A DNA stretch of 64,000 bases from Calliopsis andreniformis (Eukaryota; Arthropoda; Insecta; Hymenoptera; Andrenidae): NCBI RefSeq assembly GCF_051401765.1, contig NC_135071.1, positions 19,880,961 through 19,944,960 on the forward strand, in the 5' to 3' direction. Each line of letters starts with the position of its first letter. Within the stretch, counting starts at the first letter, position 1. The notes below the pieces were generated by a model that was not told where the DNA came from, did not search any database, and saw only the letters and a list, made by a program, of their open reading frames with translations. Below, piece after piece: positions 12,915-23,289 of the stretch. A program made the translations under genes and the position numbers.

Positions 12915-15678
12915 CTACGTGGATTCGAACATTCCAACTCCTAAGAGTAAATTTCTTCTCGAAAAATGCAGAGTCAAGACAGGCGTGTTTTTCGTTGCAA
13001 ACGTTCTGAGTAAATAAGCTTCTGAGTTCGTTTTTACGTCCGGATTGTGCGACACGTTCACGTCCTCTAAACTCATCTCCTCCGCGAGCTTAGTGAAATC
13101 CCATAGTTTAATTGTACAGTCTAATGAACCTACAAACACAACATCCACGATAAAAAAATATCATACTCATTCAAATCACTTGAACTCACTCATTCGAATC
13201 ACTTAAAAGATGGAATATTCACCTGACACCAATATGTTCCCGTCTCTGCTGAACGACAAACTGTGAATGGTGCCAGAGTGGCTTGACAAGGCAGCAACAA
13301 GGTGACCGTGAGCCAAGTCCCAAACCAAAACACGGTGATCGGCCCCAGCTGACGCCAGAAATCGACCTTCCGCGGAAAAAGCGAGGGAAAAGATCGGAGC
13401 TTTATGACCAGTCATTAATCTGACCTGGCTGCCGGTTACACAGTCCCACAGTCTCACTGTCATATCGCTGGAACCCGTCGCCACGTAATTGGAGTTTGGA
13501 TGAAATTGCACTACCTGGAAAGGCTCAATTTCACGGTCATAGTTTTTTTACAGATAATTAAGCGACAAAGAAAGTGCACTTACGTCTACGTCCGAATAAT
13601 GACCGGCAAATATTCGGAGAGGTTGATGAGAATCGGTAGCCCAAAGTCTGGCAGTCTTGTCGTGGGAGGATGTCGCGAAATAGTAACCGTGTGGCGAAAA
13701 TCTGACACACCATACCGGAAATAAATGTCCCTTGTAGCACACGACACACGTCCATGTGTGTAAAGACCACAGTCTGACTATAATGCAGCAACAACACACT
13801 CTGTTATCGCGTACCTTCGTAAATATTTAGTGAAGATTGTATTATACCTGTACTATCCTCTGAGGACGAAAGAAGAAGATTTCTGTCTGGGCTGAATGAC
13901 AAACTGTATATTGGACCATTGTGCCCGAACAGAGACCTTGACGTTTCTGCCGTGCGATCGTCCATCATCCTCACCAATACATCATCTTTCATGTTACGAT
14001 TAAATTCATTTTTAATTCATTCTATTGTAAAAGATTTGACGATTTATCACATCCATAAGCATTACCTGCTTCTCTGTCAATGTCTTGTAATTGCTCGCCA
14101 GTCTTCATCAGTCTTAATTTCTGTGGAACTAAGCTCCACACTTTTATACAGGAATCACTGAACCCAATAGCTAGCAAACTCGAATCTTCAGCTATTTCTG
14201 CCGCTGTTACACTAAGTCTTATGTTATATATATACTCGTTTCGACATAAAAAGGATAATCTTAGCGTGAACCTACCTGTGAACCGTGTTTAGAAGAGTAT
14301 AGAAACATATAGACGGCAAGGTATCTGGACCAAGTACGACTCGTTTCGTAGCTTCTCTTAAAGCTTTCACTTTCTCCAATTTATCAGCATCCTTTCTGTA
14401 CTTGAACAAATATCGTTAATCAGAATGTAAACGAGATAATTAATAATGCTGTTAAAAAACGTTCTTACAAGTTAGGTAAAGGCATTCTGCCAACGGGTGG
14501 CGCGTTTGGATCCGATTTGGTTTTCTTAGAAAACAGAGGATCCTTTTTAGCTTTCTTCTTTTTTGGTTTATCTCCATCTGCACCGCCTGTGTCATCTTCT
14601 TCTTCTTCAGTTGGAGGCATACACTGAATATCTGGCTCCTTCAGGAGTCCATAATAGACTTTTGCTTTATTGTCTGAAATTGAAATCAGATTCTATGAAA
14701 CACCTTCATTTTATCAAAGTTAAAATATTTCTCCTACCTTGTCTTGTTGCTTCTCCAACCATAGCACCTGATGTTGCATCAATTTGTTGCTTATTTCTTG
14801 CTACTCCTTCATACATATCAAAATAAAGGTGTTCCTGTATAATATTTAATAATACACTGTGTTTCTTCTCTTGTAAGTGTCTTTTTAATATTGACAGTGT
14901 ATCTCTTGACATTCTAATTATAAATTGATTAGATCTGCAAGGCATTTCATATGTTATACTAGGAACATTTCTTGAAATTAAAAATTAATGAAACTTGAGA
15001 TTACATACTTAAAAGTATCAGTCAATTCATTTCCTGCCATTTGTTCACGCTTGGTAACATTAGACAATCTCTTCAAATCATTTTGATAATATTCTTCCAG
15101 ATTTCCACCAAATTTTTCTAAAAGTTGCTTAGCTTCTTCCGAGTGATTGTTATAAACCAATTCAAGGTACATGTGTACCAACACTGGGTATAATATTGTA
15201 CCCAATTCATGCTGTTCTCGATAACAAAAATACATTTTATCATTTGTGCAAGTCTTATAATCCTTCATATTCTTTCTATGTAACTTACCTTGTATATATC
15301 CAAGGAACCTTCTACAAACTTTTTCAACTCGTTGTACGCTTTTTCATACAATGCAGGGTCTCCTTCACTTTTATACGCAGAAAGTACACTGTTCACTTCA
15401 GAATCCGTTTGTTGAGTCTCATCTGCAGAGACATCTGTCAGATTTGCTTCCTTTTTAAATAATTCTTCTGTGCCCTGAAAGGATAATATACTCATTAATT
15501 ATTATAATGTGCCCTTGTACACTATAAAAACAATTTTTATTAAAATGACACTCAATGTTTATATGAATCTTCGAGGTTAGAAAACATTTTGTAAACAAAA
15601 TTCCTTATGACATACCTTTAGATTATATTTTCTGAGCAGTTGTAGAACCGCCAGCATAGTACTTTTGTCGTTCTCCAT
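12915..15678 (-). CDS. Taf5: TFIID subunit TAF5 (WD40 protein)
   Basis: Eleven exons read on the minus strand: 15616-15678, 15289-15474, 15009-15211, 14738-14934, 14469-14673, 14276-14395, 14066-14211, 13848-13985, 13584-13777, 13223-13514, 12915-13129 (652 aa). All phases agree. The first ~35 residues are LisH-like (MLAVLQLLRKYNLKGTEELF). The TAF5 N-terminal helical domain follows (about 80-205, with ELGTILYPVLVHMYLELVYN). Then come an acidic/lysine-rich linker (EEEEDD, KPKKKKAKK) and WD40 repeats from about 330 to the end, including the diagnostic DDVLVRMMDDRTAET, SFSPDRNLLLSSSED and FHPNSNYVATGSSDMTVRLWD blocks. TAF5 is a core scaffold of TFIID (in some lineages also SAGA) and acts in the nucleus at Pol II promoters. 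The length is near the family norm for insects. One exon (13848-13985) uses an unusual acceptor, described under findings. Identity is very secure. Confidence 0.96.
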
Positions 15679-16437
15679 TTTTCCTCAAATTATTATGTCA
15701 AAAAAACTGAAATACTTGTTCACAACTAGACGTAAACTCACATCCGCTCTCTCTCGCGTCCGAACGCGTACATAGGCGCGTGCATACAGTTTATTGCGCT
15801 CTAATTCATCATCACTAACTATGGTGGCGCCACTATCGCACTACTATGCCTCAAATAAAAAATGTAAACTGTAATCCAGTTTCTTTAATTTTACAACTTT
15901 TCTTTTGGTTTTATTCGCAAAGACTGAAGGTAATCATACACTTACAAGACTTCTATATATTCACGTTTATTCCCACCAAATATAATGAACATTATTAAAA
16001 TAGATTTCATATAATCCAGATTCTATCTACATAACTTTATCTATTTGTGTAAATAATTGTAACAGATACTATGTATATATGTAAACAATACAAAATAGAA
16101 GTATCGAATTATTTTCTAATATCTAAGAATATATTTCTCAAATCTTTGCTATATATTCATCAATATTTTGGCTCTGTAAGAATTCAAGTAGCTATATATG
16201 TGCATAATATTTGCAAATTCAATATGAAATGGATATAAAAATTTTAGGTGACTCGTCAACATACGAGTATAAATGTTTGTAAATAGGAACATTGCATTCG
16301 TAGTTTTTGAACACGAAACACGTGGGGTTTGCGTTTGTAACACATTCACTGATTATAAGCCAATAATAAATAGAGGTACACACTTTTGCTTTTGAAAATT
16401 GGCTGTTAAATGCAACGAAAAAGGTGGTAGAACCTTT
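15679..16437. other. TAF5 promoter region and annexin 3' UTR
   Basis: This is the gap between the TAF5 start and the annexin stop, both on the minus strand. Near TAF5 it contains a palindrome ggtggcgccac at about 15823-15833, a CTCF-like half-site context, with a GC-richer patch at 15740-15840. The rest is AT-rich. A minus-strand AATAAA (tttatt on +) at 15966-15971 is a plausible end for the annexin transcript. No additional gene is seen. Confidence 0.45.
15966..15971 (-). terminator. Minus-strand polyadenylation hexamer
   Basis: The plus-strand text is tttatt, AATAAA on the minus strand, about 470 bases past the annexin stop codon. It is a candidate 3' end for that gene; other AT-rich hexamers lie nearby. 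Confidence 0.3.
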
Positions 16438-18819
16438 TTACGAAATGAGAGCCAGAAGGCACTTTTTGTAATGACCGGAACAATCACCCTGAAAAAGGAT
16501 TTCAGAATTAGTCTAAGATATAACCATTTCTTCAATGCATATACTTCTTTCAGCTTTACTAACCGATATAAAGTCTTCTAGGGATTCATTATACATCTGG
16601 TAAAATACTTCTTTTATTTCTCCCATGTCTATTTCAGAGCGTGTCACAACTAATCTGATCAAGCGATCGTCATCGGTACCTATGCCCTTCATGCTTTTAT
16701 ACAGCTGCTCCGCGAAGAAGCCAGCTCTGTTTTTGATGCATTTCACTGTTGCAGAAATGATTTAACGTTAGTATGTGTATTTATCGATTATCTGAACGAC
16801 AAACACGATCAGCAATCGAGATAGCCACGCACCAATCGCAAGGAGACCTTTCTTGATATCGCCAGAGAACTCGTTTTCGATAGCATCTTCAATCGTGTGA
16901 CCAGTTATGTTCTCGTACTCGTGGAATATTTGTCTTAGTTGTGGCACGTTTCTTTGAACCAGAATTGCATTGAACGTTGATTCATCAGTCCCAAATTGGA
17001 GTTCACCTATAACAAAAATCGAGGGTTGACGATTTGGGGTGCGTTAAGAAATCAGTATATCTATAGAAAATGATGTACCAGCTCTGAGAAGTTCTTTGGC
17101 ATCTTCTACCGCGGCAGCGGGATTTACGTCGAATGACTCATCTCTATTGGCACAAGACAACGACACCATCAAGCGTTTGAAGTTACCAGATGTGTCGTCT
17201 CTTAAATCATCCTCCAATGATCTTCCATACACTAGAAACAAAAATGATAAGTTTTATTTTAAGTATCTATTGTTTACTTCGAATTTTGTTGCGCGAAGAA
17301 CTTACTTGCTTCGTAAGCTTGTTTAATAACACGAATTTCATGATTAGACATTGTACATAATACTTCTATGAGCACGCACTCGTCGGTACCAATACCGGCC
17401 ATTGCGTCATGTAATTCTTTGGCATAATATTGAGGTAAAGGCATCATCATAGCGAGTATTAGCTTCTCAAAATTTCCTGAGGTCTCTGACTTCAGATCCT
17501 TTATAAGATCCTATTTTAAAAAAAGATACACGTTAGTTCCACTTCTGTTTATTGACTCAAAATGATTTCTTTACCTTTCCATACAAAGTCTTGAACTGAA
17601 CGGCAATTTCTTGACGTTGCAGATTGCTGCGGTTAGCAAGGACATTAATAATCGTCTTTTCATCTGTACCAAACCCTTTCATTGCCTGTCTCAAGGCCCC
17701 TGCATCTGCCCTGGGATCGAAATCAGGATAGGGCACAACAGTAGGGGACAACTATAACAAAAATCAGTAAACAATTTTGTATTTATTACAATGCTTTTCT
17801 AGAACTAAATAGTTTGAAAAGAATTAGTATTCTAATAGAGCAGCTATTAGCATGCATTTTCCAATCTCACCTTAGGCGCAAACTGATTTCTCCGGGGGGC
17901 TGGGGCTGGGCCAGAAGGCTGGAAAGAGGCAGATTTACCTCCATATGGAGAATACAATTCTACACCCTGCCCCCCAGGATAGCTTCCACCTTGGTAGGAG
18001 GTTGAATTAGTTAAATAAGTATTTGGACCAGAAGAATAAGAAGAAGATCCAGTAAAGCATTCCCGGGCTTCTGGTGCAGTTTGAAGATTTGGGTACATGT
18101 TGTAATTTTGATGCTGTGGATAGGTGGAAGTTTGAGGAGGATAAGATTGTTGTGGTTGCTGGGGCTGATAAGATTGTTGTGGTTGCTGGGGCTGATAAGA
18201 TTGTTGTGGCTGCTGGGGTTGATAAGACTGTTGTGGTTGCTGACGTGGATAAGATTGTGGTTGTTGAGGTAGATAAGATGGTTGTGGAGGAGGATAAGAC
18301 TGTGGCTGTTGAGGTGGATAAGGCATAGGATTCATAGGGTAAGGTGCCTGTTGTGGAGGACCTCCTGGTGCTGAAAGAGGATATTGTCCAGACACAGGAT
18401 GATTTGGTTGGGTTGGATAAGGAGTAGAAGATGTTCCATATGGCATTCCAAAAGATGTAGGAGGAACATTTGTGAAACCTATGCCACTATGAGGATAAGG
18501 TGGAACATTGGGGGCAGAGGCAGCACCAGGGGCAGAGGGTGTACCAGGTGGAGCCCCAAATGACGTTGGTGGCGGTGCATGTCCTGGGAACTGAATCACT
18601 GGTGGTCCCTTTGATATTAAGGCACAGAATTAAACATTAAACCTCCTAATTCTACTAATATCATACAAGAATGCAGAATGTTTGATAAGTATTCAATGTC
18701 CTATTGAAATAAAGTCAAAAATATGTCCAACATTCTGTATACAATTGTATGCAAAAACTATAACATATTTAATTATTATTTTAAGTAGTAACTTTGCTTA
18801 CCTGATAACCGTAACTCAT
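16438..18819 (-). CDS. AnxB11: Annexin with long PYGQ-rich head (annexin B11-type)
   Basis: Eight coding exons on the minus strand: 18802-18819 (MSYGYQ), 17871-18608, 17575-17751, 17306-17510, 17079-17231, 16833-17006, 16564-16745, 16438-16488 (565 aa). Residues 1 to about 252 are a low-complexity Pro/Gln/Tyr/Gly-rich head, as in annexin A7/A11 of vertebrates and AnxB11 of flies. Four annexin repeats follow. Repeats 1, 2 and 4 carry type II calcium loops GFGTDE, GIGTDE and GIGTDD, each with its partner acidic residue about 38 positions on (SETSGNF, DDTSGNF, GDCSGHY). Repeat 3 reads LQFGTDE and lacks the leading Gly, so its calcium site is probably weak. The protein should bind acidic phospholipid in a calcium-dependent way; the head may drive self-association or phase separation (inference). 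A 5' untranslated exon ending at 19093 is spliced to the exon that starts at 18860. The AnxB11 symbol rests on the long head. Confidence 0.93.
18140..18265 (-). repeat. 27-bp coding minisatellite in annexin head
   Basis: A 27-base unit (plus-strand core tgataagattgttgtggttg) repeats about four times in tandem. It encodes a nine-residue repeat SYQPQQPQQ on the minus strand. Because the period is a multiple of three, copy-number change would keep the reading frame. Shorter, more diverged copies extend both sides. Confidence 0.85.
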
Positions 18820-19200
18820 TTTCCTTGTTTTAGAGAAGGCAAGAGCAGTATCCAAAGTAACTACAATTGAAAAATCCAATTTGTTAATCACGTAAAAAAG
18901 TAATAATGGAGTGGTTGGAACAATTTATCGAGAGAAAACTCGTTAAACCTGATAGCGACTGGTGACGCCCAAGCGGGAAAATATAATCACGTGTGTTTTG
19001 CTCTTCTGTTACGAAACACTGACAAACAAGCTATGTCCGACCAAATTTTATACTCAGGATAGTACACACTATCAACGAGATATAAGGCTTACCTAAGTTT
19101 TCACGGAAATAAATGCTATAAATATCATTAACTCGCGCGAAATGCTGGGTAACTGTATTTGGTGCAGGACCAGAACAGATTGCAACGCCGCTTTAAAAGA
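18820..19200 (-). other. Annexin 5' UTR with intron and promoter
   Basis: On the minus strand an untranslated exon ending at 19093 has the donor AG|gtaagcc. The matching acceptor (ttttcaattgtag) places the second exon start at 18860, ahead of the start codon at 18819. Transcription therefore probably starts near 19.1-19.3 kb. The splice-site evidence is good; the exact start is not known. Confidence 0.55.
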
Positions 19201-19689
19201 AACGTCACTGTAAAAGAGGATGGAGTGTAGTGGGAGACAAAGAAAAAACAATCGTTTACCGGTTGCTGACGTCAGATTCTGCAGGAGAAAATCCAATGAC
19301 GTGCAACTTCCCTCAAAGGCAAAAACAGAGATTATTAACAATGGGAATAGAACGTTAATTGTCAATACACTGTTAAAAACGTTCTTACTTTATTTGATTT
19401 TTTTTTGTATTTCAAGGGATTAAATCGTTACAAAACTGTATAATTCTTTATGTACACAATAATGTATTTCTTGTAATTGCAATTGTATTGATTTAACTGC
19501 AGGATAAAATTATTGCAATTCCTTGTATGATGAAATAATGAATAAAAATTGTTGATAATTGCCACAAAGTGATTTCACGTTACACCTAACCTATGCAGGC
19601 TTGGTTAATTTATTTATGTTGCTATTTGCAATTCGACAGGGCCTTCGACATTTGTGGAGATTCTGTAATATATTTTGCAATATATCTAA

Positions 19690-20024
19690 ATGAAATATTT
19701 ATTTATTTATTGGGAAAAGGAGTTGTAAACATTGATCAAAACATGGATTATGAGACTACAGCCACCAAGCGGCGGCCTCTTAATTACAGAAATCAAAAAA
19801 CTCACTTATTTATTAATTTATTCGCTACGTGGGGGTGCAGAATTATTGTAGGGGTCTTATAATATGTTACAAAATCATATCAAGCGCCAAGATTGTTTAT
19901 TTATTGTAAAAAAAGGCATTTGAAAATTTAATCAAAACATAGACAGTGAAACACTATAACCACCTAGCGGTGGCACCTATGAACTAAATCCTCTAGGATC
20001 GTATTATCAAGAATCAGTGCCCGA
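19690..20024. repeat. Pair of ~95-bp direct repeats with ccacctagcggtgg-type core
   Basis: Two related segments, about 19690-19790 and 19892-19985, share text such as 'gatcaaaacatggattatgag' / 'aatcaaaacatagacagtga' and end in a GC-rich palindromic core (accaagcggcggcc / ccacctagcggtggc). A truncated inverted-repeat terminus (aggatcgtattatcaag...gtgccc) follows at about 19996-20023. These belong to the repeat cluster that continues to 20940. Confidence 0.6.
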
Positions 20025-20362
20025 ATATAAGAAATCCTGTAAATGTTTGTAAATCGATAAATAAACAATACTAGTAGTAAAAATGGTAGCAGATTGCGTA
20101 TAAGCAATTCATGCATTCTGAGAGAATGGCAAATAAAGTCTCAGAATAATGAAAAAGTAATAAATTAATTGCTACTGCATATATAGTTAACTCTTAAAGC
20201 ATTTGTTTAGATATTAAACATTTGTTGTACTATTTTTATACTATCCAGTATCATTTTTTTGCAGTAACAATCTAAATACAGTGTTTATTTAATATTTTTT
20301 AAATTTTATGCAAAAGGGCACCGATCCCTGACGCTACGATCCTACGACCTCGCAGCTGCAAG

Positions 20363-20374
20363 TGGCGCCATCTA
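20363..20374 (-). promoter_or_regulatory. CTCF-like motif (minus strand TAGATGGCGCCA)
   Basis: The sequence reads TAGATGGCGCCA on the minus strand, matching the core reported for insect CTCF. It lies in the GC-rich module of the first duplicated unit. Binding is not shown. Confidence 0.35.
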
Positions 20375-20864
20375 GATCGCGGAATACTTTTCAGTTGCCA
20401 CCCGCGCCCCCCTCGCCAACAAGCTGTCATCAGGGGAAATTAGGACCGTATCATTAGGGACCGGCGCCCCAATATTAAAAATATTTTAAATGCTTACAAA
20501 TGGATAAATAAACAATATTAGTAGTAAAAACAGTAGCAAATCACAGCAGTTAACTATAAACAATGCGTACATTTTGAGAGACTAACAAATAAAGTCTTAA
20601 ATAATAAAAAAGTAATGAATTAATTGCTACAGCCTATATAGTTGATCCTTATAGGATTTGTTTATATATGTAACATTTATTATACTACTTTTACCCGATC
20701 CAGTATCATTTTTTGCAGTAATAATGTTATTACAGTGTTTATTTAACATTTCAAAAATTTTTTAAAAAGGGGCACCAGCCCCTGATGATACGATCCTAAT
20801 TTCCCCTTGTGACAGCTTGTCGGCGCGGGGGGCGCGGGTGGAAACTCAAAAATATTCCGCGATC

Positions 20865-20876
20865 TAGATGGCGCCA
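20865..20876 (+). promoter_or_regulatory. CTCF-like motif (TAGATGGCGCCA)
   Basis: This is the same 12-base core as at 20363-20374 but on the opposite strand, inside the second, inverted module. The two motifs therefore diverge in orientation by about 500 bases. Confidence 0.35.
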
Positions 20877-20940
20877 CTAGCGGCTCCGAGATCGTAGGAT
20901 CGTATCATCAAGGACTGGTGCCCCTTTTTATAAGATTTAA

Positions 20941-21558
20941 AAAGAATATAAAGAGCAATAAATTAACATTGTTACTGTGTAAAATTTAACTGGATTATGT
21001 ATAAATAACACGATAAATGTTTAATAAAGGAATTTTTATTATTTCTCCGTGTCTCTACACCTGCGCTAACAATGAAATAGTTTCGTACATTTTTCAGATA
21101 GACAGTAGTTAACATTGTTATTACTTTATAATAATATTGTATAATAATCTCCTTTTTTGCAAAGTATCCAATTTTCTAGAATGCATACGTATAAATAATT
21201 AACTGAACAAGTAGTTTGTACTTATTTATGCTGTGAATGAGAATATTAAACAATATAGTCGCTTTATATTGTTGCATAAGAATTTGCAATGTGCCTGCAT
21301 TTCGTTTTAAGCTTTAGTATGCGAATAAATGACTAAATAATTATATTTTCCTGTTTTAGCAAAAACAAAGTAAACATTTGAGGTTCTATTCTCTTCCACT
21401 AGATGGTTGTGTATCTTTTCGATATGATAAATTATAAATGAAGTGAGAACATTCAGGAAAAATAATTAAATATGAGTGTGCTGGTTGAATGCATGAAGTT
21501 GTAATTGATATTGTTTATGTAGAATTTAACATTTAATTTCATTTTCATTGATGAAAGA
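20941..21558 (+). other. AT-rich upstream region of ALG10
   Basis: The segment between the repeat cluster and the ALG10 start codon is AT-rich with no exon or repeat that I recognise. It should hold the ALG10 promoter and 5' UTR. The annexin gene is divergent from ALG10, about 2.4 kb away. Confidence 0.4.
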
Positions 21559-23221
21559 ATGGTACATAAAGTTGAGGTTCAGTTTCAACGTGTTCAAATA
21601 TTATTGTTTATATTGTCTGTTTCGAGTGTCCTTGCATTATTTATTTACCTAAATCATGTGCAACCACATTATTTCATTGATGAAGTTTTTCACGTACCTC
21701 AAACATTGCAATATTGTTCCGGAAATTTCACCCAGGTACGTGATTATTATTATTTGTGACTTTGTTGCAGGAGTTTATTTTGCAACAAGTTAACTTTATT
21801 TTCCTGTACACAATATTGCACAAAATTGCATTCAAGAGATATCTCATTTTCAGTGGAATCCTAAAATTACAACTTTACCAGGATTATACTTACTAGCTGC
21901 TCTAATTTTGTCACCTTCGGGTCTTTGTAATATATTTTACATGAGATTCATAAATTTACTTGGTGTATTCCTAAATTTTTATCTTGCAAACAATATAATT
22001 AAACAACTTTCAATAACTGGCCTAACGCAAAGATGGAACAATTGGATAAGGCTTGCAGTGGCCTATAATATTATGTTTTTTCCACCCTTATTCTTTTGGC
22101 ATTTTCTGTATTACACAGATATTATATCTATTAATGCAGTATTATTAATGTTATTATTACATTTACGTAAAATGTTTAAAATGGCAGCCTTTGTAGGTAT
22201 GTATAAAAGTGATTGCATTACAATGCATTATTAGTTTCAAAAGAAAAAATCATGCCTTATGTTACACAGGTCTGTTAGCTGTTTTAATTCGACAAACAAA
22301 TATTATTTGGGTTGCATTTATTGCAATAGAACATGCATTTGACTTGCTAGATTATAAGATGAATAAATCAATTTCACGTGAACAATCCTGTTCTATAACT
22401 TACTTGAAAGTGAGTAAATAGGATAAACTTGAATCATGTAATAATAACATCATCATTTGTACATAATATTATATACTTTTTAGCTACTATGGAAAAAGAT
22501 AGTAGAAGAATGGAATCGTGGATGGACAGTGTTTGTAAAATTTATTGCTCAAATGTGCATAGCACTACTTCCATATGCAACAGTATGTTTAGTATTTCTT
22601 GCATTTATCATTTGGAACAGGGGTATTGTAGTTGGAGATAAAACAGCTCATATTCCCACTGTTCATGTCCCTCAATTATTATATTATTCTGCTTTCCTCT
22701 TTTGTTTCTTGTGGCCATACATGATTGTTCACTGGAAAGATTATTTTAATTTCATTCAGAAACATTGGATCTTTGGAAGTTTTTCTTTATTAGTTTTAAC
22801 TGTAATAGTTCATTCCAATACTCTTGTTCATCCATATGTGCTGGCTGACAATAGACATTATGTGTTCTATTTTTGGAATAAGTTTATGGGAAGATATAAG
22901 TTATTTAAGTATCTGTTAATACCTGTTTACTTCTTCACTTTGTATACAATGTTTCGTGGAATCAAGCATCTGAGATTCACTACACAGATTAACTATGTTT
23001 TAATGGTTTCTCTGGTCCTCATTCCTCAGTTGCTCGTGGAACCACGCTATTTTATCATTCCATATATTTTGTATCGTGTACTCATTGAGAAGCCAAAAAA
23101 CTGGCAAATTATCATGGAATTCATTACTACATTAGTAATCAATTTCCTACAGTTCTATATTTTTGTTAATAAAGAATTCTATTGGAGTGATCAACCTCAC
23201 CCTCAAAGAATTTCTTGGTAA
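21559..23221 (+). CDS. Alg10: ALG10 alpha-1,2-glucosyltransferase
   Basis: Four exons join in frame: 21559-21735, 21854-22196, 22270-22409, 22484-23221 (465 aa). The N-terminus has a membrane span (about 12-32), then the family signature YFIDEVFHVPQTLQYC, where the acidic residues after the first span are the catalytic-loop region of this GT-C enzyme. The next exon opens WNPKITTLPGLY, also diagnostic. VLIRQTNIIWVAF and the late HPYVLADNRHYVFYFW motif are typical of ALG10. Multiple hydrophobic segments fit a polytopic ER protein. The enzyme adds the third, terminal glucose to the lipid-linked oligosaccharide Glc2Man9GlcNAc2-PP-dolichol, using dolichyl-phosphate glucose in the ER lumen. That glucose is needed for efficient transfer by oligosaccharyltransferase. 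The length is normal and nothing is broken. Confidence 0.95.
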
Positions 23222-23267
23222 CAGATTGGACAAATAGCATAATGTTCTAAAAAAGGTTTTTAATTGT

Positions 23268-23273
23268 AATAAA
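23268..23273 (+). terminator. ALG10 polyadenylation hexamer AATAAA
   Basis: An AATAAA lies 46 bases past the ALG10 stop codon, so the 3' UTR is probably very short. Confidence 0.6.
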
Positions 23274-23289
23274 AATATTATTTTGTTAA

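Larger units (their letters stand above)
20025..20935. repeat. Tandem duplication (~450 bp) with flipped GC-rich TIR module
   Basis: Unit 1 (about 20035-20470) and unit 2 (about 20490-20935) each have a 270-bp AT-rich part followed by a 155-bp GC-rich module. The AT-rich parts align in direct orientation (aataaacaatactagtagta..., attaattgctac..., ccagtatcatttttt..., cagtgtttattta). Each GC-rich module is bounded by inverted termini of about 28 bases (ggggcaccagtccttgatga-like) and contains TAGATGGCGCC. The second module is inverted relative to the first although its flanks are not. No coding sequence is seen. Confidence 0.75.
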
